Shown piece after piece: positions 51,414 to 58,442 of a stretch of 64,000 nucleotides of DNA. Both the position numbers and the translations under genes were made by a program. The stretch spans positions 3,844,001-3,908,000 of the forward strand of contig NZ_CP177354.1 in NCBI RefSeq assembly GCF_046844695.1, given 5' to 3'. The DNA comes from Pokkaliibacter plantistimulans (lineage in GTDB: Bacteria; Pseudomonadota; Gammaproteobacteria; Pseudomonadales; Balneatricaceae). Every line of letters begins with the position of its first letter. Position 1 is the first letter of the stretch. Below the pieces are notes generated by a model that saw only the letters and a list, made by a program, of their open reading frames with translations, made no database searches and was not told the DNA's origin.

Positions 51414-51436
51414 AAAAAGGACCTATTGGTCCTTTT
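51414..51436. terminator. Bidirectional rho-independent terminator
   Basis: AAAAAGGACC-TATT-GGTCCTTTTT, a classical A-stem-T terminator that works on both strands, between the membrane-protein gene and the convergent HTH-REC gene. Confidence 0.9.
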
Positions 51437-51467
51437 TATTTATAAAAGCATTATTAAATGCAGAATA

Positions 51468-52064
51468 CTATTCCACACCTAAGCCGGGCTTTTCGAGATG
51501 TATTTGCATATCCAACAAATCGGCAACTTTCTTTAATAGAATTTGATTTTCAAATGGCTTCGACAAAATATCATCTGCTCCCTGCTGAATAGCATCCTGC
51601 AACTGATTCTCGCTGAGTGCTGAAACCACCAGCACTTTAACCCCTCGCCAACGCTCATCCTGACGCAAAAAATCCAGGACACCAAACCCATTAAGCCCTG
51701 GCATTTGCAAATCCAACGTGATTAGCGAAGGATTGAACTCAGCCAGCTGCGTCCCAGCCTGAAAGCTGTCATGTACAACCCGTGTCTCAAAACCTGCACG
51801 TCGTAACACCCTTTCAATGGCACTTGCCATAGCTGGTTGATCTTCAATGATCAAGATTCGCCGGCTCAAGTCCTGAAATTCTGCAGGAACAGGCATATCA
51901 TGCTCACGCAGAAAGGCGACAAAATGGTCAATACTGATCCTGTTGTCTCCCCTGCCTGGCAGCTTGAACGCTTTCAACTGGCCTCGCTCGATCCATCTGA
52001 TGACTGTGCGAAAATTCACACCACAGTATTTAGCGACTTCGCCTGTGGTAAGGGCTTTTTTCAC
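51468..52064 (-). CDS. Orphan response regulator with N-terminal excisionase/MerR-type HTH and C-terminal receiver
   Basis: 198 residues. Residues about 5-55 are a MerR/excisionase-type DNA-binding domain (TTGEVAKYCGVNFRTVIRWI, then a GRGDNRIS wing). Residues about 68-185 are a complete receiver: ILIIEDQPAMA, phospho-Asp in LITLDLQMPGLNG, Thr/Ser switch VVSALSE, and Lys in ILSKPFE. The order is the reverse of most regulators, where the receiver is N-terminal. GTG 52064 has AGAGG seven bases upstream. It lies 68 bases after the PAS-GGDEF-EAL gene on the same strand; no histidine kinase is nearby. Confidence 0.87.
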   Translation of the reverse strand: MKKALTTGEVAKYCGVNFRTVIRWIERGQLKAFKLPGRGDNRISIDHFVAFLREHDMPVPAEFQDLSRRILIIEDQPAMASAIERVLRRAGFETRVVHDSFQAGTQLAEFNPSLITLDLQMPGLNGFGVLDFLRQDERWRGVKVLVVSALSENQLQDAIQQGADDILSKPFENQILLKKVADLLDMQIHLEKPGLGVE

Positions 52065-52132
52065 GTGACAACCTCTTCTTCTTAAACTATTACGATCAGG
52101 GAGCCATCTGATACTCCACTGACAACAGGCAG

Positions 52133-54289
52133 TTATGTATATCCCTGACCTTCGAGAAAACCTTCAAACTCCTCTACCGGCATTGGCCTTCCCTGCAAAT
52201 ATCCCTGAGTCATATCGCAACCTGCTTCAGCCAGGAATTGCCACTGGGGCTGTGTTTCAACGCCTTCCGCCACGACTTTCAGACCTAAACTCTTAGCCAA
52301 TGCCAAAATGGCGCAGATAATTGCGCGATCTTCGTTATCGTTTTCGATATCACGAACAAAAGCTCTATCGATTTTCAGTGTTTGAATTGGTAGACGTTTG
52401 AGATACGCCATGGATGAATAGCCAGTTCCAAAATCATCAATGGCCAGTCCGACACCCAAATCACGTAAAGCAAACAGCTGGTAAAGCGCCTCATCCACAT
52501 CCAACATCAGTGTGCTCTCAGTCAACTCTAGTTCCAGCATCTCTGCAGGAACATCGAATCTCTTAAGCAACTCACTTACTTTATCTACCAGAGACGCATC
52601 CATCAGCTGTCTGGCAGACAGATTGACGGCGATAGGGATAGTCCACCCCATCAATCGCCAGTCCGCGATTTGTCGACAAGCCTCCTCAAGCACCCAATAA
52701 CCCAAGTTAACAATCATGCCAGTCTCTTCTGCGACTGGAATAAACTCCATAGGTGAAATCATTCCCTCCTCACCCAAAGGAAACCAACGGATGAGAGCCT
52801 CAACGCCGGCTAACTGACATGGACTAGACGTATCCATTTTGGGCTGATAAAACAACTTCAACTCATTACGGGGAATGGCCTGCCGCAGCTTGTTAGCAAT
52901 TTGCAAGCGTCCCTGAGGATGCTCCCCCATAGAGTTTTCATAACAGAGAATACGATTCTTCCCCAGCGCCTTGGCACGAAAACGTGCCATATCGGCGTGT
53001 TTAAATAACTCATCAGCGTCTCTGGCTTGATTAGGAAAAAGAGCAACACCTAATGTAGCGCTGGGGTAGATTTGTTTGCCGTTTATATCAAAGCATTCTG
53101 TGCAGATGGTATGCAGCTCTCGGGCGACTGACAGAGCCTCAGCTTCAGAAGGGACATCAGGTATCAAAACAGCAAATTCGTCCGCTTCCAATCGGGCAAT
53201 CTCACCGCGTTGACCTAGCTGCTTCTTCAACTTTCTCGCTACAGCAATCAAGAGCGCATCGCCAGTGGCATGCCCCCATGACTCGTTCACCAGCTTAAAG
53301 TTATCCATATCCAGCAGTATCAGTCCAAGCTGACGAGAAGCTTCAGCCTGCTTCATTAATCGATTGAGATTATCGACGAAATGCTGGCGGTTGGGTAAAT
53401 CAGTCAATACATCAAGGTAGGCCAATTGATTAAGCTTACGCTCAGCCAGCCGCTGCTCTGTAATATCACTGAAAAACAGGACAAAGTGAGTGACCTCTCC
53501 CTGCTCCCCCAGAACGGATGAGATATCCATTTGGCTAATATACATCTCGCCATTTTTATTCCGATCTAACACCTCTCCACGCCAGTGTCCCTGAGTAAAC
53601 AACTGGGTCAACATTGACTGATAGAACGGTTGACCATGCCAGCCAGAGCCTAGCATTCGTGGTTTACGGCCAATGATCTCGGCCTGCTCGTAGCCACAGA
53701 TATCCGTACAAGCCTGGTTGGTATTCAGGATATTAAAATGCCGATCTGTAATGATGATGCCCTGAGCAGCATGTTCCAGTACATGCGCCGCTATTTGCAC
53801 TCTATTTTCCAGAACCCGGGAAGAAGTAACATCCTCCAGCACGCCAACCCAGCGTTTATGCCCATCATCACTCAGGCAAATAGCGCGCAGGGAAAAGTGA
53901 TACGCCTGCTGATCCAACGTAAGAGGAAATGACAAATTTGACTGCTTTGCCGTCGAGCTTGACTGCATCAATCCGCGCAGAAACTCTTGTTCTGATTCTG
54001 GGAGAGCAGTAATCCAGTCTGCGGAGCGTAGCCAATATAATGAACTATCCACGCCTAGTAATCTTTTCAGCTCAGGCGACAGCCACCAACCCTCCTCACT
54101 ACGATATTCCCAGACATAACCGCCCATGAGCTGCATTGCCTGTCGTAGCCGACTCCATTCAGCTTCTATTCTGGAAAAGCCACGCGATGATCCATCCTCA
54201 GAAAGATGGCCGATACGCTCTATCAAACTAGTGAGCGTTGGAAACCACTGTTTATCCCAAGATGAATTCATCATATCCAGCGTAGCCAT
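52133..54289 (-). CDS. PAS-GGDEF(degenerate)-EAL protein, probable c-di-GMP phosphodiesterase
   Basis: 718 residues, no membrane helix. An N-terminal PAS-like region (about 45-160) and a clear PAS (about 165-285, ILNTNQACTDICGYEQAEIIGRKP) precede a GGDEF domain (about 285-450) whose signature is EADEF instead of GGDEF, so cyclase activity is probably lost. The inhibitory RxxD position is GQRG. The EAL domain (about 465-715) is intact: VEALIRW, VNLSARQL, LELTEST, DDFGTGYSS, LKIDRAF and AEGVET. It should act as a phosphodiesterase, with the broken GGDEF perhaps sensing GTP. It precedes the HTH-REC regulator. Confidence 0.92.
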   Translation of the reverse strand: MATLDMMNSSWDKQWFPTLTSLIERIGHLSEDGSSRGFSRIEAEWSRLRQAMQLMGGYVWEYRSEEGWWLSPELKRLLGVDSSLYWLRSADWITALPESEQEFLRGLMQSSSTAKQSNLSFPLTLDQQAYHFSLRAICLSDDGHKRWVGVLEDVTSSRVLENRVQIAAHVLEHAAQGIIITDRHFNILNTNQACTDICGYEQAEIIGRKPRMLGSGWHGQPFYQSMLTQLFTQGHWRGEVLDRNKNGEMYISQMDISSVLGEQGEVTHFVLFFSDITEQRLAERKLNQLAYLDVLTDLPNRQHFVDNLNRLMKQAEASRQLGLILLDMDNFKLVNESWGHATGDALLIAVARKLKKQLGQRGEIARLEADEFAVLIPDVPSEAEALSVARELHTICTECFDINGKQIYPSATLGVALFPNQARDADELFKHADMARFRAKALGKNRILCYENSMGEHPQGRLQIANKLRQAIPRNELKLFYQPKMDTSSPCQLAGVEALIRWFPLGEEGMISPMEFIPVAEETGMIVNLGYWVLEEACRQIADWRLMGWTIPIAVNLSARQLMDASLVDKVSELLKRFDVPAEMLELELTESTLMLDVDEALYQLFALRDLGVGLAIDDFGTGYSSMAYLKRLPIQTLKIDRAFVRDIENDNEDRAIICAILALAKSLGLKVVAEGVETQPQWQFLAEAGCDMTQGYLQGRPMPVEEFEGFLEGQGYT

Positions 54290-54394
54290 ACATCCCAGAC
54301 TGTTATCGCCAACTTAGTTTTGCCATTACCTGACCTTATCAGTCCGGTAGCACTGCACAATCACTCAGCAATCATTTCAGAAACAACAAATTAA

Positions 54395-54898
54395 TCACAT
54401 CTTCTCATTTCGCTGTACAGACCGCCAGTAGCGAAAGGCGCTCATACTAGTCTCCGTAATGGGACCCATTAGCTCAGTTGAGATATTTGCTACGGGTATG
54501 AACCATGCTTCCTCTACTTCTTCAGGCTGAAGGCATAGCTCTCCATCCCACATACAGGAGTAGACTCGACCCCAGACCTGATAGTCATCACCCTCATCAA
54601 AGAACATGCCGTGATCAGTTAGAACAGCCTTAACACCCAGCTCCTCTTCCAGCTCCCGCTGTGCTGCATCCCTCCACTCTTCATCAGCAGCGACAACACC
54701 GCCAGCAGACAACTCTAGCCAGCCCGGTCGAAAATCCTTGCGCATAGTACGACGATGTACACATATCTCACCGGCACTGTTAAAGACCAACACATATACA
54801 GCGCGATGACATAATCCTTCCGCACGCATTCGTGCACGAGAGACACTGCCTATGACGGTATTCTCGCGGTCAACCCACATAATCAGCTCATCACTCAT
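54395..54898 (-). CDS. Nudix hydrolase, YfcD-like
   Basis: 167 residues. The Nudix box GVVAADEEWRDAAQRELEEELG has the full G-x5-E-x7-RE-x2-EE-x-G pattern near residues 66-88 (quoted in parts: G, E, REL, EELG). The start (MSDELIMWVDRENTVIGSVSRARM) and CHRAVYVLVFN resemble E. coli YfcD, in the isopentenyl-diphosphate isomerase-like branch. Substrate unknown. AGAGGGA lies five bases before the ATG. The gene stands alone, divergent from a region with an orphan terminator. Confidence 0.88.
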   Translation of the reverse strand: MSDELIMWVDRENTVIGSVSRARMRAEGLCHRAVYVLVFNSAGEICVHRRTMRKDFRPGWLELSAGGVVAADEEWRDAAQRELEEELGVKAVLTDHGMFFDEGDDYQVWGRVYSCMWDGELCLQPEEVEEAWFIPVANISTELMGPITETSMSAFRYWRSVQRNEKM

Positions 54899-55059
54899 CT
54901 ATATCCCTCTCAAACGAGATGTACGACTCACAACATGATGAACATTCGTTCCAAACATTGATACTTATCAAAGGCCTGAAACCGCACTTTAGATATAGTG
55001 ATCATCGAAAGCTAACGCTTTCCTCCCTGGCTCACTTGGCTCCTGAAGAGTATGGGAGC

Positions 55060-55091
55060 GGCCCTTTCCCCGGAAAGGGCCTTTATTTTTT
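55060..55091 (+). terminator. Strong terminator with no recognised gene upstream
   Basis: A perfect 10-bp GC-rich stem GGCCCTTTCC-CC-GGAAAGGGCC is followed by a long T-rich tract. It points along the plus strand, yet no plus-strand gene precedes it before mscS-side genes that have their own terminator. It may end a small RNA transcribed from about 54900-55060 or act as an attenuator for the ModA-like gene at 55128. Confidence 0.8.
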
Positions 55092-55127
55092 CTTTCTCTT
55101 CTTTTTATTAGGCGCAATTCAGGCATA

Positions 55128-55862
55128 ATGCGCTCACCTCCAATGATCACTCGTCACCCTGCTATGGTTTCCCTGGTTAGATCCTGCCTAGTCGTTGCAA
55201 TATGTTCTGGTATTGCGAACGTGTGTTTTGCTGCACCTTTTTCCATACAGATAGATGAAACACTGAAGCCATTGCAGTCCATAATTGCAGCGGAGCTACC
55301 ACAATACTGTGAGTTGCAGCCTCAGTTTTTCATTGAGCAGCAGGATATCCCGCCTGAAAATCTGGCAGCGTCACTCCGTCTGAGCTGGCGTGCTGACGGC
55401 TATTATGAAGACGACACCTTACTAGCCACAGCACCATTAGCATTGTGGCGCCCGCAGTCTGCAACCAGTGTCACCCTTGCAGATCTTGATCCAACCTTAC
55501 CGTTAGCCATAGCTGACCCACGTAAAGATGCCTACGGCCAGGCCAGTCAGAGCTATCTGGTCGAAAATCACACCTGGCCGTGGCCGGTGGAACTTATTAG
55601 CCTTCAGCCCAGCCAGCGTATATTTGACGTCCTGCGACAAAATGGAGCTTCACAAGGGTTCGTACCTGTTCCCTTGCTGATGGAAGCAGGAATTGATCGC
55701 AACCAATGGGCGGTGATGCCTCCATCAAAGCTCCGCCCTGTTGCGGTTATTGATCACTTCTATCTTGATGACCCAGAGCAAGAAGCCTGCTGGCTACACC
55801 TACTGGATAGTGCCGTGATAGTTAACGCTCTGGAGAAGCTAGGTTACGAACTCCCGCAATAA
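55128..55862 (+). CDS. Degenerate ModA-like periplasmic protein
   Basis: 244 residues. A signal peptide (VRSCLVVAICSGIANVCFA) is present. The middle part (TLADLDPTLPLAIADPRKDAYGQASQSYL) follows the ModA molybdate-binding pattern of DL-P-IAI-DP-PYG-A-L. The usual N-terminal ModA block with the anion-binding SL and the GAP-DVF motif is missing or changed, so molybdate binding is doubtful. No modB or modC is nearby. The start is uncertain among ATGs at 55128, 55143 and 55164. A strong terminator lies just upstream. Confidence 0.6.
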   Translation: MRSPPMITRHPAMVSLVRSCLVVAICSGIANVCFAAPFSIQIDETLKPLQSIIAAELPQYCELQPQFFIEQQDIPPENLAASLRLSWRADGYYEDDTLLATAPLALWRPQSATSVTLADLDPTLPLAIADPRKDAYGQASQSYLVENHTWPWPVELISLQPSQRIFDVLRQNGASQGFVPVPLLMEAGIDRNQWAVMPPSKLRPVAVIDHFYLDDPEQEACWLHLLDSAVIVNALEKLGYELPQ

Positions 55863-56060
55863 CTATCACCCCTGCACACTCTTCAGCAATCTGACCAGCT
55901 ATTTTCAATATTGAATCTGTAAATAGTTGGCAACATTGGTCTTTTTAGTTCCCGCAGATACTGTCTAACTCGTCGTGAAAAGAGAGCCTCTAATTCACGA
56001 AAGTAGCCTCTCCTACGTAGCAGATAGTTGACAAGAGTTTAACTTGATAACTTGCAGAGA

Positions 56061-56456
56061 CTATGCTGCGGCCATGTGTAGCTGTAGACGCTCCCTGATA
56101 TCGTCAGTAATGCGTACCGATTTCTTTTGAATCCAATCGTAGTAAACCATTGTCACTCGACCTCTAGCCCCCAGCGTTTCACCTTGCCAGGCCTCCTGCA
56201 GGACGACAAATGAAGAGTTGCCAATACGCTCAATCCAAGTCTTCACCTCTACTGGCTGATTGAAGAACAACTCACCAATAAAATCGACCTCAAGTCGCGC
56301 CAGAATCAGATTCCATTTTTTGGGGTCCATATCTGGCGTAAACAGCGGGAACAAATCATTCCTGGCTAACTCGAACCAGACAGGCAGGCGGGTGTTATTA
56401 ATATGACCTAAAGCATCCGTATCGTAAAAGCCTGGTTCAATCATCTTGCTAAACAT
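56061..56456 (-). CDS. Hotdog-fold acyl-CoA thioesterase (4HBT family)
   Basis: 131 residues. The signature FYDTDALGHINNTRLPVWFELARNDLF contains the catalytic Asp region of YbgC/FadM-like thioesterases (DTDxxGHxNN). Strands LARLEVDFIGELFFNQPVEV and SSFVVLQEAWQ follow. It probably hydrolyses acyl-CoA or 4-hydroxybenzoyl-CoA-like thioesters. ATG 56456 has GGAG eight bases upstream; an upstream extension to 56534 would be Cys/Asn-rich and unlike the family. It lies 87 bases after the LysR gene on the same strand. Confidence 0.87.
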   Translation of the reverse strand: MFSKMIEPGFYDTDALGHINNTRLPVWFELARNDLFPLFTPDMDPKKWNLILARLEVDFIGELFFNQPVEVKTWIERIGNSSFVVLQEAWQGETLGARGRVTMVYYDWIQKKSVRITDDIRERLQLHMAAA

Positions 56457-56543
56457 GATTACTACTCCACTGCCGTTATTTGTCTGGCAGCAGTTATCAC
56501 AATTATTTACGTTTACGTCAACTGAACATCGCAAAACGCAGAA

Positions 56544-57464
56544 TCACAGATCCATGCCCACTTTCTTACACTGCAATTTAAGATGAGAGGGGAGATTTTG
56601 TACGAACCAGTCACGCGCCTTCCCACCTGGTTTTGGCTTCCAGTACAAAGAAACTGGCACCGGCTCACGCTCTTTCACTACCGGAATTTGTACCAATGCG
56701 CCTTCTTCAATTAGCGGGTCAGCCATTTTAACCGGCAGAAAACCACTACCCATCCCTTGCTTCAAGGCGGCAATCTTGGCGTTAAAGCTGGATACAGTGA
56801 GTGTTGGTTGACGGTCTAGCAAGCCAGTGGACAGCGGTGCACGATCACGCGAGGTGTCTGCAACGACGATCGCGCGATACTGTCTGATGTCTTCATCATC
56901 AGCTGGGCGTTGCAGCCTGGTAAGAGGATGATCCGGTGCCGCGACATAATGAAAGTTCACGTACCCTAATGTGATCTGATGCAGGCCACGAGCAAATTCA
57001 GGGTGCAGTGGCGCAACTAACAAGTCTGCACGATCATTCAGCAACGCGTCCCATCCACCACCGAGCACATCCTCTTGCAATCTGATGTCGGTATGCCCCT
57101 GCTCTTCCCTGTAGAAATGCCCCACCAATTCGAGAATTGGAAAAACAGGCATTACAGAATCAACAGCCAGTGTCAGACGCGACTCCCATCCATTGGCCAA
57201 CTGCCTGGCCTCCTCAACGATTCGCTCAGATGTCTGCAACAGCTGCCGCCCCTGCTCCAGTAAATACTGCCCGGCGGGAGTTAACTTGGCCTTATGCCCC
57301 TGCCGATCGAACAGCAGCATGTCCATATCCTGCTCCAGCTTCTGAATGGTGTAGGAAACGGCAGATGTCACTTTATTCAGATCATCTGCAGCTCCGGCAA
57401 AGCTTCCTCGCCTGTCAATGGCATCCAGTACACGTAAGGCTTCCAGACTGATCGGTAGTGACAT
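56544..57464 (-). CDS. LysR-family regulator, YhaJ-like
   Basis: 306 residues. N-terminal HTH: ISLEALRVLDAIDRRGSFAGAADDL, then KVTSAVSYTIQKLEQDMDMLLFDR. The effector domain has VAAPDHPL, RAIVVADTSRDRAPLSTGLLDRQPTLTVSS, close to the E. coli YhaJ pattern. YhaJ senses aromatic/nitro compounds. It is divergent from a RutE-like nitroreductase across 159 bases, so it probably regulates that gene. ATG 57464 has AGGA about nine bases upstream; a frame up to 57536 is unlikely. Confidence 0.92.
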   Translation of the reverse strand: MSLPISLEALRVLDAIDRRGSFAGAADDLNKVTSAVSYTIQKLEQDMDMLLFDRQGHKAKLTPAGQYLLEQGRQLLQTSERIVEEARQLANGWESRLTLAVDSVMPVFPILELVGHFYREEQGHTDIRLQEDVLGGGWDALLNDRADLLVAPLHPEFARGLHQITLGYVNFHYVAAPDHPLTRLQRPADDEDIRQYRAIVVADTSRDRAPLSTGLLDRQPTLTVSSFNAKIAALKQGMGSGFLPVKMADPLIEEGALVQIPVVKEREPVPVSLYWKPKPGGKARDWFVQNLPSHLKLQCKKVGMDL

Positions 57465-57623
57465 AATGGATATTCCTGTTGTATCAATCGCAAGTACGGG
57501 TATCGCATCTAAAAAAACAGCGTCCAGGCGCCTCAATTAGATACTCAATATCAGACGATGGCTTGTTTTTTTCGCATTGGCACATTAACTCAAAGATACT
57601 TAGCTCCCAAGGAAAACGAATCC

Positions 57624-58214
57624 ATGTCCAACCTCTCGCAGGATGCAATGCAGCAACTCTTCAGTGATGCCAGAACGCACAGCCACTGGCAGCCTCGCTC
57701 CATCGAAGACTCACTATTACAGGCTTTATATGAACAGGCTAAATGGGGACCAACCAGCATGAACTGCCAGCCCATGCGGCTGGTTTTTGTAAAGTCGCCG
57801 GAAGCCAAAGAAAAGCTCAAGCAAGCCCTGGCGCCTGGCAATGTCGATAAAACGATGAATGCCCCGGTAACCGTTATCGTTGCCACGGATATGACATTTT
57901 ATGAAGGTATGCCCAGGCTGTTCCCTGCCAATGCAAATGCCAGAGATATGTTTGCCAACAATACGGCGTTAGCGGAAGCAACCGCCCTGCGTAACGCGAC
58001 GCTACAAGGTGGCTACCTGATTTTGGCCGCCCGCGCACTCGGACTGGATTGCGGGCCAATGTCCGGTTTCAATGCCGATCTAGTGAATGATCTGTTTTTC
58101 GCAGGCACAGCCATCAAAGCAAACTTCCTTATTAATCTCGGTTATGGCCTCTCAGACAAAGTCTATCCTCGAGGACCACGCTACGACTTTGACGAGGTGT
58201 GCACTATTACCTGA
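57624..58214 (+). CDS. RutE/HadB-like FMN nitroreductase
   Basis: 196 residues, exactly the size of E. coli RutE. FMN/substrate motifs are RTHSHWQPRSIED, LYEQAKWGPTSMNCQPMRLVFV, NATLQGGYLILAARALGLDCGPMSGF and FLINLGYG. RutE reduces malonic semialdehyde in pyrimidine use; other members reduce nitro compounds. No rut genes are nearby, so the substrate is open. ATG 57624 has AAGGA about ten bases upstream. The divergent YhaJ-like LysR gene suggests induction by an aromatic or nitro compound. Confidence 0.9.
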   Translation: MSNLSQDAMQQLFSDARTHSHWQPRSIEDSLLQALYEQAKWGPTSMNCQPMRLVFVKSPEAKEKLKQALAPGNVDKTMNAPVTVIVATDMTFYEGMPRLFPANANARDMFANNTALAEATALRNATLQGGYLILAARALGLDCGPMSGFNADLVNDLFFAGTAIKANFLINLGYGLSDKVYPRGPRYDFDEVCTIT

Positions 58215-58442
58215 GTCTTTATACTTGCTTGCCTACAGGCAGTCATTTCTCTGGCTGCCTGCATTGTACTGGGCTAAGTTAAATGAACTATAAAAACCTT
58301 ATTCAACCAGCAACTCCTTGGCTTCAGGCTAAAAACACACGCACAGACAGGTGCATTACTCAGGTACAGGCAACGCTAGTTGCATTGGATGCGCCAGCCT
58401 GATACAAGACTGGCAGTTTTTTACCCTTAGGAAGTTCAAAGG

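Noticed and set aside
54919..55128. 69-codon frame over the orphan terminator
   Set aside because: It reads through the terminator stem and T-tract, giving a Phe-rich tail, which is typical of chance frames.
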